Source: Xanthomonas hydrangeae (GTDB lineage Bacteria; Pseudomonadota; Gammaproteobacteria; Xanthomonadales; Xanthomonadaceae). From it: 64,000 nt of DNA. The DNA is taken from positions 4,526,001 to 4,590,000 of the forward strand of contig LR990730.1 of assembly GCA_905142475.1 (NCBI GenBank), read 5' to 3'. Positions 29,305 through 38,937 of the stretch are shown one piece after another. The notes under the pieces are model-generated. The model worked only from the letters and a program-made list of their open reading frames with translations. It was not told the origin of the DNA and did no database searches. Each line of letters starts with the position of its first letter. Position 1 is the stretch's first letter. Position numbers and translations under genes: made by a program.

Positions 29305-29996
29305 CCAAAAAAGTCGCAATACTGCAATCGAACTACATCCCCTGGAAGGGTTATTTCGACCTCATTGGCGCAGTAGACGAATTCATCCTCTACGACGACA
29401 TGCAATACACCAGACGGGATTGGCGCAACAGAAATCAGATAAAAACACCGCAAGGCGTTCAGTGGCTAACGGTTCCGGTCCTGTCGAAGGGCAAGTATCA
29501 CCAGACAATTGCAGAAACCGAGCTCGATGGTAACGAATGGGCTACGCTACATTGGCGAGCACTTTCCCAGAATTACCGTCGCGCGCCTTATTTTGACCAG
29601 GTCGCGACCTGGCTGGAACCGCTCTATTTTTCCTCTTACACCCACCTATCGCAGATGAATCGATGTTTCATCGAAGCAATCTGCCGCCAGCTGAATATCG
29701 CCACCCAGATCAGCAGCTCAACTGACCGCCTGATGGTGGAGGGAAAAACCGAAAGATTGGCCGACCTTTGCGCACAGGCAGGGGCCACCGAGTATATTTC
29801 TGGACCAGCAGCCAAGAATTACATCGATGAAACCGTCTTTCGTGAATTTGGCATCGCATTGACTTGGTTCGATTATGCGGGGTACCCGCCATACCCACAG
29901 CTATGGGGGGAGTTCACTCATGGCGTCAGCGTGCTCGATTTACTCTTCAACTGTGGTCCGAACGCGCACAATTACATGAGATACGCACGCCCATGA
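29301..29996 (+). CDS. WbqC family protein
   Basis: A 231-aa protein with the WbqC signature [43 protein letters not shown], followed by WLTVPV and the C-terminal VLDLLFNCG. WbqC-like proteins occur in O-antigen and other glycan loci and are thought to act on sugar or amino-acid modification; the reaction is not established. The start overlaps the previous stop and the end overlaps the next start (ATGA both times), so the block is tightly coupled. Confidence 0.9.
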   Translation: MTKKVAILQSNYIPWKGYFDLIGAVDEFILYDDMQYTRRDWRNRNQIKTPQGVQWLTVPVLSKGKYHQTIAETELDGNEWATLHWRALSQNYRRAPYFDQVATWLEPLYFSSYTHLSQMNRCFIEAICRQLNIATQISSSTDRLMVEGKTERLADLCAQAGATEYISGPAAKNYIDETVFREFGIALTWFDYAGYPPYPQLWGEFTHGVSVLDLLFNCGPNAHNYMRYARP

Positions 29997-30922
29997 AGCT
30001 GTCGATCGTTGCGACGCTATACCAGTCGGCGCCTTATTTGAAAGAATTTCACTCCCGCGCAACTGCAGCGGCGCGACGTTTGGCTGGCGACGATTACGAA
30101 ATCCTGCTGGTCAACGATGGCTCCCCTGACGAGAGCCTTGAGCTTGCCATAGCGATTGCGGAAACGGACCCGATGCTTGCAGTCATCGACCTATCCCGCA
30201 ATTTTGGTCACCACAAGGCGATGATGACCGGGCTTGCGCATGCCAGTGGCGAACTTGTCTTCCTACTCGACAGCGATCTTGAGGAGGAGCCGGAATGGCT
30301 GCAGCAGTTTTTTGAAAAGATGCAGCACGATGACTGCGATGTCGTGTATGGCGCTCAGCAAAGGCGCAAGGGCGGCATATTCGAGAAATGGAGTGGCGAG
30401 TGGTTCTACCGGGCGTTCAAACTTCTGACAGGCATGATGCTCCCGGAAAATGTGGTAACTGCAAGGCTGATGCAAAAGCGCTATGTGGCTGCACTTGTGG
30501 AACACCGTGAACGCGAGGTTTTTATGGCCGGGCTCTGGCATATTACCGGATTCGACCAGCGCGCCTGCGTTGTGAAGAAGCACAGCACCAGCGAAACCAC
30601 ATACACTTTGCGCCGGAAGCTGTCGCTGCTGATAAATTCAGTAACATCCTTCAGCAATGTACCTTTGGTGAGCATTTTTTACACCGGCGTAGCAATTTGC
30701 TGCGTTTCTGTCGCCTACATCGGCTATCTGCTCATTCACTGGGCGTTCCTGGCACGCCCACTTAGTGGCTGGACATCGGTAATGGCCTCAATCTGGTTGC
30801 TGGGGGGCATGATCATCTCTTTCATAGGCATCATCGGCATTTACCTCTCAAAGATTTTCTCCGAAACCAAGCAGCGTCCCTATACGATCGTGAGGCAGAT
30901 ACATGCAAAGCGAAAAAGCTGA
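29993..30922 (+). CDS. Membrane-anchored GT2, polyprenyl-phosphate sugar transferase type
   Basis: A 309-aa enzyme like GtrB, ArnC and DPM synthases. It has [26 protein letters not shown], the motif [15 protein letters not shown], and a [10 protein letters not shown] metal site near residue 90. Two C-terminal membrane helices follow ([21 protein letters not shown] and [21 protein letters not shown]). Such enzymes load a sugar from a nucleotide donor onto undecaprenyl phosphate on the cytoplasmic face. It overlaps its neighbours on both sides. Confidence 0.9.
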   Translation: MKLSIVATLYQSAPYLKEFHSRATAAARRLAGDDYEILLVNDGSPDESLELAIAIAETDPMLAVIDLSRNFGHHKAMMTGLAHASGELVFLLDSDLEEEPEWLQQFFEKMQHDDCDVVYGAQQRRKGGIFEKWSGEWFYRAFKLLTGMMLPENVVTARLMQKRYVAALVEHREREVFMAGLWHITGFDQRACVVKKHSTSETTYTLRRKLSLLINSVTSFSNVPLVSIFYTGVAICCVSVAYIGYLLIHWAFLARPLSGWTSVMASIWLLGGMIISFIGIIGIYLSKIFSETKQRPYTIVRQIHAKRKS

Positions 30923-31535
30923 ACTTCTTGCCGAAGTTGCAGGGTATTACAGTGAAAAACTTGCTCAACATGGAGAGACCGCCAAGGGTGTCGATTGGAA
31001 TAGTGAAGCAAGCCAATCGCTGAGATTCGCGCAATTGAGCAAGATCGGCGAGGGGACTGAAGAATATTCGTTGAACGACCTCGGCTGCGGCTATGGTGCA
31101 CTGTATGGATTTTTACGTGACCAAGGCCGCATCGACTATGCCGGCTTCGACGTCTCTGCAAGCATGGTCGATGCGGCGCAGAAGCGCTATCAAGGTGATC
31201 CGCAAGCGCGTTTCGTCGTGGCCGGCGAACCGGACCGTATCGGCGACTATGGTGTCGCAAGCGGCATCTTCAACGTTCGACTCGATCAGTCTGAAGAGCG
31301 CTGGCAAGCGCATGTTGAGAACACGTTAGACGTAATGGATCGCACCAGCCGCCTTGGCTTTTCGTTCAATTGCCTCACCAGTTATTCCGACCGAGATCGC
31401 ATGCGTCCAAATCTTTACTATGCAGATCCATGCCATTACTTCGATCTATGCAAGCGACGCTATTCGCGCGATGTAGCGCTACTGCATGACTATGGACTTT
31501 ACGAATTTACGATCATCGTAAGGAAGCAACAATGA
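30903..31535 (+). CDS. SAM-dependent methyltransferase, class I
   Basis: A 210-aa Rossmann methyltransferase. Motif I is LNDLGCGYGALYGFL (about residues 57-71), with the acidic ribose-binding end of strand 2 at GFDVSASMVDAA. No membrane segment. In this setting it probably methylates an amino sugar, either on N or O, before or after attachment to the lipid carrier. It overlaps the GT2 gene by 20 bp and the next gene by 4. Confidence 0.85.
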   Translation: MQSEKAELLAEVAGYYSEKLAQHGETAKGVDWNSEASQSLRFAQLSKIGEGTEEYSLNDLGCGYGALYGFLRDQGRIDYAGFDVSASMVDAAQKRYQGDPQARFVVAGEPDRIGDYGVASGIFNVRLDQSEERWQAHVENTLDVMDRTSRLGFSFNCLTSYSDRDRMRPNLYYADPCHYFDLCKRRYSRDVALLHDYGLYEFTIIVRKQQ

Positions 31536-32200
31536 GCAAGCAATCTTTAGTAATATTTGGATCGGGCGACATTGCGCAACTGGCCCATTACTATTTTAGC
31601 CGCGACTCCGACTATGAAGTTGTGGCTTTCACTGTAGATGCCGCGTATGTACAGGGGGATTCATTCTGCGATCTTCCAGTCATCGCCTTCGAACGGTTGG
31701 CAGAGCACTATCCTCCCGAGAACCACATGGTCTTTGTGGCGCTAAGCTATTCGAAACTGAATTCCATCCGCAAAGAAAAGTATCTTTCGGCAAAGCAGGC
31801 GGGATATCGACTGGCAAGCTACATCAGTACCCGTGCCACGCTACTGAACGACGGCATGATAGGCGAGAATTGCTTTATTCTTGAAGACAACACCATCCAA
31901 CCGTTCGTGCAAATCGGCAACAATGTCACCTTGTGGAGCGGCAACCACATTGGTCACCATTCCATCATCCGAGATCATTGCTTCCTTGCCTCGCATGTAG
32001 TCGTTTCCGGCGGCGTGACGATCGACGAACAATGCTTCATCGGAGTCAACGCAACACTGCGTGATCACATCCATATTGGTAGCAGGACAGTCGTTGGTGC
32101 AGGTGTGCTGCTTTTGGGCGATGCTGCTGCTGAAGGCCTCTATATTGGCAGCGCAACAGAGCGCTCCCCTGTCCCCAGCAGCCGACTCAAGAAGATATGA
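31532..32200 (+). CDS. NeuD/PglD-like sugar acyltransferase
   Basis: A 222-aa protein with an N-terminal Rossmann-like lobe (SLVIFGSGDIAQLAHYYF) and a C-terminal left-handed beta-helix of hexapeptide repeats (IGENCFI, IGNNVTL, IGHHSIIRDHCFLASHVVVSGGVTIDEQCFIGVNATL). The general base His is probably in GNHIGHHS. Family members N-acetylate UDP- or dTDP-linked amino sugars, matching the aminotransferase at 34346. Confidence 0.88.
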   Translation: MSKQSLVIFGSGDIAQLAHYYFSRDSDYEVVAFTVDAAYVQGDSFCDLPVIAFERLAEHYPPENHMVFVALSYSKLNSIRKEKYLSAKQAGYRLASYISTRATLLNDGMIGENCFILEDNTIQPFVQIGNNVTLWSGNHIGHHSIIRDHCFLASHVVVSGGVTIDEQCFIGVNATLRDHIHIGSRTVVGAGVLLLGDAAAEGLYIGSATERSPVPSSRLKKI

Positions 32201-32270
32201 GTCAGCAAAGCCAAAGGAGTACGGGCCTAAACGGACTGTGGTCAACGATACATCAGCGGAGCAACCATTG

Positions 32271-32645
32271 ATGGCTCGCCCGCTGGATTATCTTTATATC
32301 GTTGCCACCATCGTCTTCACAGTGTATGGGCAACTCATCTTGAAGTGGCGCATCGGAAAATTGGGCGCACTGCCGCCCGAAGCGCTGGCGAAGCTCAAGT
32401 TTCTGGTGATGCTGCTGTTCGATCCGGCGATCTTTTCCGGCTTCGCCGCTGCGTTTCTGGCATCGCTTGCGTGGATGGCGGCAATGACCCGCTTCGAGCT
32501 CAGCCATGCATATCCCTTTATGAGCATGAACTTTGTCATCGTGGTGTTGCTGAGCGGCTGGCTCCTATCCGAGCCGTTGACCTGGCAACGACTCATAGGT
32601 GTCGGCCTGATCGTGGCAGGCACTGTGGTCGCTGCACGTGGCTGA
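32271..32645 (+). CDS. Small EamA/DMT-type membrane protein (ArnE/F-like flippase)
   Basis: A 124-aa, four-helix protein of the drug/metabolite transporter half-size type, like the ArnE/ArnF subunits that flip aminoarabinose-phosphoundecaprenol. Segments: YLYIVATIVFTVYGQLILKW, FSGFAAAFLASLAWMAAM, AYPFMSMNFVIVVLLSGWLL and LIGVGLIVAGTVVAA. An in-frame GTG at 32239 could lengthen it by about 10 residues. It overlaps the next gene by 8 bp. Its place between the GT2 and a large membrane protein suggests it flips the loaded lipid carrier. Confidence 0.8.
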   Translation: MARPLDYLYIVATIVFTVYGQLILKWRIGKLGALPPEALAKLKFLVMLLFDPAIFSGFAAAFLASLAWMAAMTRFELSHAYPFMSMNFVIVVLLSGWLLSEPLTWQRLIGVGLIVAGTVVAARG

Positions 32646-34287
32646 TTCATCGCTCGCAAAGCGCTTGCAGACGCGTTTGACGCAAGCGAGCACGCTTGCA
32701 TTTAGCGGCCTCCTGGTCTTTTTGCTATGCCTATGCTGGCCGCCGCGCTGGGAAACTAACGATGACGTGGGCATGTCCATGCTTGCGCACGGTTACGGCA
32801 TCGCGGCAAGTGGCAGTCCGAATATCGTCTTCTCCAATGTGATCTGGGGCTACCTGGTGCGCGCGCTACCTAGCGTCGCGGGCGTCGATGGTTATTCGAT
32901 CGCTACCCTGGGCGTTCTGATATTGGTCGGCGCAGTCATTTTGCACGGACTCACGCGTCTTGGCAGTCATTGGCTGACGGCAACGGCTGCAGTAATGCTG
33001 TTGTTGGTGCGGCCAGTATTGTTTCCGCAGTTTACCGTCAATGCAGGCCTGCTTGCCGTCGCGGGGTTGGTTTGTCTGGCCGTCCATGCGCGTCAACGCA
33101 GCCCCCTTGCTCTCTGGTGTGGCGTGGTGCTGTTGTTTTTCAGCTATCTGATTCGTAGCCAGGAGCTGATGTTGGTATTGGCGGTTGCGTCTCCGCTACT
33201 GGGTTGGCTCATCCCGCAATCTTCGCGCCTTCGCCCAAGATCGTTGCGCTGGAACGGAGGCCTGACCCGAATCGACGCCCACTGGGTTGCGTTGGGTACG
33301 CTTGCATTGTTGATGCTGATCGCTGGGTGGCTGGATTGGCATGCGTATCAAGCAGCCGATTGGCAGGCTTTTCGTGAGCTCAATTTGAGCCGCGCCCCAT
33401 ACACAGATTTTGGCGCGGCGCAGTCGTTACTACAGCGGCCGGAGCTACTTGCCCGGTATGGTTATTCGAGCAATGACCTCACCCTGATCTCGCGATGGTT
33501 CTTTGTCGATCCGGCACTGGCAAATCCCGACGCGCTGACGGCCATGCTTGCCGACGCCGGGTTTGTCCTGGTCCGCGAGAGCGGCCTGCAATCTGGCTGG
33601 AAAGGCGTGCAGACTCTGCTGCACCCGGTATTGTTGCCGCTCCTTATTCCGGCAGTGGCGTTGGCGTTACTCAGGCCAAACATGCGCGTCGGGCTTGCCT
33701 GGCTAGTCTGCATCGGCGCGATGTTCGCTCTAGGGTTTGTTGGCCGCCCCGGCGTCATCCGCGTCTATGTGCCAGTGCTCTCGCTGTTGTTGATCGCTCC
33801 GCTGCTGGCTCAGTCGACCTCGCGCAGAAGCTCCCACATCATCACTGCATTGCTTCTTACGGCGGCCGGATTCGCCGCCGTCAATGCAGTGACCGCCTCA
33901 CAAGCAACGCGCATGCAAGACATGCTGATGCGTCAGAACCTGCGTGCGCTACCGCATGGATCGGTTGCCAGCTGGGGAAGCACTTTCCCGCTAGAGGCGG
34001 CCTATCCGGTGCTGGGCCGGACTGCCGGAAATCATCATTACAGGCTTTATTCGCTGGGCGCCTTCACGCTTGTTCCCAATTCTGTCGCTGCCAGCCAGAC
34101 GCGTGCAGGACGTGGTTTGGTAGCCCGATTCAAACAACCGGACGGACTCACCTTGTTCGGCAACGACCAGCTGTTCGATTTATTGGATGTCTATTGCCGT
34201 GAACGCTTGCATGGGACACCGATGATCTTGCAGAACTGGCAATCAGCCAATCTCCACGTAACCAGGCGACGCTGCGTCCAACAGTGA
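32638..34287 (+). CDS. Multi-pass membrane protein, putative GT-C transferase
   Basis: A 549-aa protein starting at GTG. About 10 hydrophobic segments occupy residues 20-420, and a soluble tail of about 120 residues follows. An acidic pair, WETNDDVGMSMLAHG, sits just after the first helix, where GT-C glycosyltransferases such as ArnT carry catalytic Asp residues. It likely moves the flipped sugar onto a periplasmic or surface acceptor; the family is not identified with certainty. It overlaps the flippase gene. Confidence 0.7.
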   Translation: MADSSLAKRLQTRLTQASTLAFSGLLVFLLCLCWPPRWETNDDVGMSMLAHGYGIAASGSPNIVFSNVIWGYLVRALPSVAGVDGYSIATLGVLILVGAVILHGLTRLGSHWLTATAAVMLLLVRPVLFPQFTVNAGLLAVAGLVCLAVHARQRSPLALWCGVVLLFFSYLIRSQELMLVLAVASPLLGWLIPQSSRLRPRSLRWNGGLTRIDAHWVALGTLALLMLIAGWLDWHAYQAADWQAFRELNLSRAPYTDFGAAQSLLQRPELLARYGYSSNDLTLISRWFFVDPALANPDALTAMLADAGFVLVRESGLQSGWKGVQTLLHPVLLPLLIPAVALALLRPNMRVGLAWLVCIGAMFALGFVGRPGVIRVYVPVLSLLLIAPLLAQSTSRRSSHIITALLLTAAGFAAVNAVTASQATRMQDMLMRQNLRALPHGSVASWGSTFPLEAAYPVLGRTAGNHHYRLYSLGAFTLVPNSVAASQTRAGRGLVARFKQPDGLTLFGNDQLFDLLDVYCRERLHGTPMILQNWQSANLHVTRRRCVQQ

Positions 34288-34345
34288 GCCGAGTACATCG
34301 CTCATCCCGATCACAACCCATGTCTTCAACCTACGGATTCGCCGC

Positions 34346-35482
34346 ATGACGACCGACACCATTCCTTTCAACTGGCCGCATATGACGGGGAAGGAGCTGT
34401 ACTACATCGCAGAATCGCACTTCAATGGTCGGCTTGCCGGAGATGGTCCTTTCACCCGGCGCTGCCATGGATGGCTGGAAGCGCGCACCGGATACCGTGC
34501 GCTTTTGACGCACTCCTGCACCGCCGCACTGGAGATCGCTGCCTTGCTGCTGGATATCCAGCCGGGCGACGAAATCATCATGCCGTCTTACACGTTTGTC
34601 TCAACCGCCAATGCATTCGCGCTACGAGGCGGTGTGGCGGTGTTTGTGGACATTCGCGAAGACACCTTGAATCTGGACGAGACGCTGGTGGAACAAGCGA
34701 TCACCTCGCGTACGCGCGCCATCGTACCGGTCCATTACGCGGGCGTCGCATGTGCGATGGATCGCATCCTCGACATTGCCGAACGACATGGGCTGCACGT
34801 CGTTGAGGATGCTGCGCAAGGCGTCATGGCGAGCTACAAAGGACACCCCTTAGGTGCACTTGGCCATATAGGCGCATACAGCTTTCATGAGACCAAGAAC
34901 GTGATCTGCGGCGAAGGGGGAGCACTACTAGTGCGTGATGCGGTGCTTGCGCAGCGAGCCGAGGTCATTCGCGAGAAAGGCACAGACCGTAGCCGTTTCT
35001 TCCGTGGCGAGGTCGATAAATATACCTGGCAGGAGGTGGGATCCTCGTTTCTGCCGGGTGAACTCACGGCAGCATTTCTTTGGGCGCAACTGGAAGAAGC
35101 AGAACGCATTACGAAGGGAAGGTTGGAAACGTGGCAGCGTTATCATCAAGCCCTGCAACCACTCGAGCAGACCGGCGCATTAAGGCGCCCGATAGTGCCG
35201 GACGACTGCCAGCATAATGCACATATGTATTACGTGCTTCTGGATGATGAAAGCGAACGTCAGCGGGTTCTGGAAACGCTCAAGGCACAGGGTATTGGTT
35301 GTGTGTTTCACTATGTCCCGCTGCACACGTCTCCAGCAGGTCGACGCCATGGGCACGCGGCAGGCGATCTGCCGGTGACGGAGCGCCAGGCGGAACGTCT
35401 GCTGAGGCTTCCGCTATGGACAGGCCTCAGCGAGACACAACAGGATCGCGTCATCGAGGCCTCGCAGCGCGCGCTGGCCTAA
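34346..35482 (+). CDS. wecE: dTDP-4-amino-4,6-dideoxygalactose transaminase
   Basis: A 378-aa PLP aminotransferase of the DegT/DnrJ/EryC1 family. The WecE/RffA type is suggested by an N-terminus that begins IPFNWPHMTGKELYYI and by GDGPFTRRCH. PLP features are PSYTFVSTANAF, the VEDAAQGV Asp and Lys184 (FHETKNVICGEGG). It makes an amino sugar from dTDP-4-keto-6-deoxyglucose. The donor-forming genes (rmlA/rmlB type) are not in the window and must be elsewhere. Confidence 0.92.
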   Translation: MTTDTIPFNWPHMTGKELYYIAESHFNGRLAGDGPFTRRCHGWLEARTGYRALLTHSCTAALEIAALLLDIQPGDEIIMPSYTFVSTANAFALRGGVAVFVDIREDTLNLDETLVEQAITSRTRAIVPVHYAGVACAMDRILDIAERHGLHVVEDAAQGVMASYKGHPLGALGHIGAYSFHETKNVICGEGGALLVRDAVLAQRAEVIREKGTDRSRFFRGEVDKYTWQEVGSSFLPGELTAAFLWAQLEEAERITKGRLETWQRYHQALQPLEQTGALRRPIVPDDCQHNAHMYYVLLDDESERQRVLETLKAQGIGCVFHYVPLHTSPAGRRHGHAAGDLPVTERQAERLLRLPLWTGLSETQQDRVIEASQRALA

Positions 35483-35581
35483 GCCGCATTCCCGGCGCAT
35501 CTTGCGTCCTGCGCCGGTTCCGCGACACCGTTGATCGTCAATGCAATATCACAAGACGCCCCAGCCAGAGAAGTTCGCTTC

Positions 35582-36499
35582 ATGCCAGAACGTTGGAAAA
35601 AACTAGGCTTGGTCTTCAACGCACAAGGGCAGCGCCCTTGGCTAGTTACGCATGCTGCGGTACCGATTGCAGAACGCATCGAAGCCGATCTCTATCGCAT
35701 CTATTTCAGTAGCCGTGATCAACACAATCGTAGTGTAACCAGCTGGATAGTGGTCGACATCCGTCGGCCGCAGGAGGTGCTCGAAATCGCCTCGGAGCCG
35801 GTTCTGCTTCCCGGGCAATTGGGAGAATTCGACGACAGCGGTGCCATGGCGACATGGCTGGCTGAACAGGGAGAGCGTCGCTTCCTGTATTACATCGGCT
35901 GGAACCTGGGCGTGACTGTGCCGTTCCGCAATGCGATCGGTTTGGCGATGTCTCAAGCCGACGAAAAACACTTTACTCGCTACCGCCCAGGTCCGATTGT
36001 CGATCGTTCGGCAGACGAGCCGCATTTCTGCGCAAGCTGCTGTGTGATTCCAGATACGGATCTCTGGCGAATGTGGTATCTGTCCTGCACCGGATGGGAG
36101 CTGCGTGATGGAAAGCCGGTGCATCGTTACCACATCAAGTACGCCGAATCGAAAGACGGGATCCACTGGAACCGCGACGGCAAAGTTGCCATCGATTTCA
36201 TTGATACGCAGGAATATGCCATCTCTCGTCCATCTGTCATACGAGATACCGATCGTTGGCGCATGTGGTACTCGTACCGTGGACAGGCGTACCGGATCGG
36301 CTATGCGGAATCCGCTGATGGAGTGCACTGGCAACGGCTTGACGCACGCGCGGGCATTTCGCCCTCGGAGAGCGGCTGGGACTCGGAGATGATCGAGTAC
36401 CCTTTCGTTTTCGACCACGATGGCCAGCGCTATATGCTTTATAACGGGAATGATTACGGCCGCAGCGGATTTGGGCTTGCGCTCCTCGCACGCGATTAG
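35582..36499 (+). CDS. Five-bladed beta-propeller glycosidase-like protein
   Basis: A 305-aa protein with repeated propeller-type motifs: WRMWYLSCTGWE, YHIKYAESKDGIHWNRDG, WRMWYSYRGQAYRIGYAESADGVHW, then MLYNGNDYGRSGFGLA. This pattern is typical of GH43/GH32-like folds and related phosphorylases. No signal peptide, so probably cytoplasmic. It may cut, transfer or bind the sugar made by this locus. The start at 35582 is preferred to 35531 but not certain. Last gene of the island. Confidence 0.78.
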   Translation: MPERWKKLGLVFNAQGQRPWLVTHAAVPIAERIEADLYRIYFSSRDQHNRSVTSWIVVDIRRPQEVLEIASEPVLLPGQLGEFDDSGAMATWLAEQGERRFLYYIGWNLGVTVPFRNAIGLAMSQADEKHFTRYRPGPIVDRSADEPHFCASCCVIPDTDLWRMWYLSCTGWELRDGKPVHRYHIKYAESKDGIHWNRDGKVAIDFIDTQEYAISRPSVIRDTDRWRMWYSYRGQAYRIGYAESADGVHWQRLDARAGISPSESGWDSEMIEYPFVFDHDGQRYMLYNGNDYGRSGFGLALLARD

Positions 36500-36687
36500 C
36501 GTTCTGTTATCGCAACGAGGAGATACACATCACGCAACTTGCATCACCCAGCGGATTTAGGACCAATGCATCCACGTAGGTGTGACCATTGTCATGACGC
36601 CAGTGCTCCGGGTAGAAACTACAGCTCCTCTGCGTGGTTCGTGTCCATGCAAGGGCCGCCCGCCGACTGTTAGCGACGCTTGACGGC

Positions 36688-37635
36688 TCATTTTTCTTGC
36701 ATGAGTTCGGTGTCGACAGGCCACTGCAACAACATCGCCGGCGGCAACTGCATCCGCCGACACGCACGCGCAGACAACCCGTCGCGGCGTAACGCAGTGC
36801 GAAACAGCGGCGACAGGCTGCGCAACAGACGCGCCGAGGCACGCGCCTGCGTGCGTTGCATCGTGGTGCGGCCAAGCATGTCGCCGGCCCAGCCCGGCAG
36901 CAAGGCAGTGCCGGCGCCGAGAAACACCCCGCGCGATAAACCTGCCGCAGGCACCGGCAGCTGGATACTGGTGAGAATGTCGAGTACCTCGCGCGAGCGT
37001 GCGTCCATGCGCAGCTGCCCTCGCATGCCGGCAAAATACGCATCCACCTGCGCCTGGCTGGCTGGCACGTCGGTGGCGCCCAGCGCCTCGGCCACACGTC
37101 GCGCCTCGTCGTAATAGCGGTCGGCGATGGCAACCGGCACGTCGCGGCAATAGCGCCGGCAGCCCTGCAAAAAGCCGTAGGCCTCGGTGACATGCACCCA
37201 GGTCAGCAGTTGTGGATCGTTGGCCTCGTACGCCACGCCGTCGGCGGTATGGCCGCGGATATGCGCATGAATCTTGCGCACGCGGGCGATCAACTGCGCG
37301 GCTTCCGCACGCGGTGCGTAGGTGGTGCCGGCAACGAAATTGGTGGTTCTGCGCAGCCGCCCGATCAGGTCGGCGCGGAAGTTGGAATGGTCGTAGACCC
37401 CGGCCAGCGCGCGCGGGTGCAGCAGTTGCAGCATCAACGCGCACAGCCCGCCGGACAGCATGCCGGGGAACTCCGAATGCACGCGCCAGGTGACGCTGTC
37501 GGGCCCGAAGATGCCGGGGTCGCCCAGCGGCTGGTCGTATTCGATGCTGCTCTGGCCGCGCGGAAACGCGCCCAGCACCCAGCGGCGGATCTGTTCGGCG
37601 GCAGGGGCGGTGAGGGTACGCAGGACGGCAGACAT
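36688..37635 (-). CDS. MpaB/DUF2236-type oxygenase
   Basis: A 315-aa haem-binding-type protein of the latex-clearing/MpaB group (DUF2236). It has WRVHSEFPGMLSGGLCALMLQLLHPRALAGVYDHSNF, RTTNFVAGTTYA, VRKIHAHIRGHTADG and LTWVHVTEAYGFL. The His residues in LLHPRA, KIHAHIRG and TWVHV are candidates for haem ligation. Start taken at 37635; an upstream ATG at 37668 is possible. Substrate unknown. GC returns to the genome norm here, marking the end of the island. Confidence 0.88.
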   Translation of the reverse strand: MSAVLRTLTAPAAEQIRRWVLGAFPRGQSSIEYDQPLGDPGIFGPDSVTWRVHSEFPGMLSGGLCALMLQLLHPRALAGVYDHSNFRADLIGRLRRTTNFVAGTTYAPRAEAAQLIARVRKIHAHIRGHTADGVAYEANDPQLLTWVHVTEAYGFLQGCRRYCRDVPVAIADRYYDEARRVAEALGATDVPASQAQVDAYFAGMRGQLRMDARSREVLDILTSIQLPVPAAGLSRGVFLGAGTALLPGWAGDMLGRTTMQRTQARASARLLRSLSPLFRTALRRDGLSARACRRMQLPPAMLLQWPVDTELMQEK

Positions 37636-38040
37636 GCGGCGATGATACGCAGCCGTCTGCAACGCCATGTCGTGGTTGCGCTGCCTTCACGCTCACGGCG
37701 GCACTGCGGCGGGCTGGTCCGTGCGGGCTGGCCGGCTGCTGCAGCACGCGTCTCCACGCGCGCGCAGGTGTGCAGTGCAGCAAGAAACGCGCCGCAGCAT
37801 GGCCGCCCTGTGGATCAGGACGCAGCAAACCGCCTGAATACTGCGATTTGTGCGCGAGTGCGCAGGAATGCAGGGCGATTGGTTCGCATCGGGCATTGCC
37901 ATGCACGGCGAAAGTGCTAGAACTAAGGCCGTCTGACAAAACGCCGCATGGTCCTGTGGTGTTGGGTCGGTCGCTCCAGCGCATCTGGCAACCGCCAGTG
38001 CAGCAAGTCGTTCGTACCAGCCATCCGTCGGGAGCTTGTC
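37636..38040. other. Divergent intergenic region
   Basis: About 400 bp between the divergent MpaB-like gene and the membrane protein at 38041. No repeat, RNA or gene was recognised; promoters for both neighbours are expected. Confidence 0.45.
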
Positions 38041-38640
38041 ATGATCGCTTTGTTCCAGGGTTTGGGCCTGCTATTGCAGGACAACGCACTCCATCGCCTC
38101 CCCTTCGACGAGCAGGTCGCCAAGTGGCGCGAGAAGACCGACCAGCAGCTCGACGAGGAGCTCGCCCTGCTCACTGTGGCGAAGAAACAGTGGGTGATCG
38201 CCTCGATCATCGGCTGGCAGGCCATCTCGCTGGTGCTGCTGGGGGTGATCACGCACCAGTTGTGGCAGAACGACTACCACCTGACCTTCAGCCGGGTGGT
38301 GATCATCTTCACTTCGTGGGCGTCGATCCTGTTCGTCATGTGGTACATCGCCGATCTGTTCGATCACAGCGCCGGTTTCGAACGCTGGTTGCGCGCCTTC
38401 AATAGCCGCGCGCGGCTGACACCGGACGCCGATTCGGTCGAGTGCGTCGCCGATGCGCTGGACATGACCCGCAGCTACCCGGAAGTGTTGCGCTACAAGC
38501 AGGACGTGACCTCCAGGCGCGAGCTGCGCCACGAGGACATCGTCAACATGCGCGAGATGGGCCGGCTGCGCCGCTACACCGAATTGCTGCGCGATCTGGA
38601 CCGTTTCGACGGTGCGCCGCGGCTGGTGGCCAACGCATAG
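38041..38640 (+). CDS. Hypothetical two-helix membrane protein
   Basis: A 199-aa protein not assigned to a family. A charged amphipathic region is followed by two membrane helices (WVIASIIGWQAISLVLLGVIT and VVIIFTSWASILFVMWYIADLF) and a cytoplasmic tail rich in Arg, Glu and Asp with SRRELRHEDIVNMREMGRLRRY. The start at 38041 opens MIALFQGLGLLLQ; the longer frame adds 31 unlikely residues. Followed by a perfect-palindrome terminator. Confidence 0.75.
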   Translation: MIALFQGLGLLLQDNALHRLPFDEQVAKWREKTDQQLDEELALLTVAKKQWVIASIIGWQAISLVLLGVITHQLWQNDYHLTFSRVVIIFTSWASILFVMWYIADLFDHSAGFERWLRAFNSRARLTPDADSVECVADALDMTRSYPEVLRYKQDVTSRRELRHEDIVNMREMGRLRRYTELLRDLDRFDGAPRLVANA

Positions 38641-38730
38641 AAACCTGCAGAAACGACCCGCGTGGCGTAAGCAGTCTTTCCAGCCATTGCGTCACCGCAC
38701 GACAATGGCCTGCGCCATGAAGCAAAACAA

Positions 38731-38760
38731 AAACGGCCGGTGCAGCTGCACCGGCCGTTT
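38731..38760. terminator. Perfect 30-bp palindromic terminator
   Basis: AAACGGCCGGTGCAG followed by its exact reverse complement, with A-tracts upstream and T residues downstream. It can act in both directions, ending the membrane-protein transcript from the left and the permease transcript from the right. Confidence 0.8.
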
Positions 38761-38937
38761 CCATGTGGATGGCCTCTGTTTCAAAAGCTGGTCGACACCT
38801 GCAGCGACCAACACCACGTAGCGCGGGTTGCCAAACCGGTGCAAACGTCGCGCAACGACTGCAGCGCGCGAGCGATGCAGGCCTTGGCAAGCAACGGCTG
38901 CGCCTACCGAGGGTAAGCGCAGCGTCTGATGCCGTTC

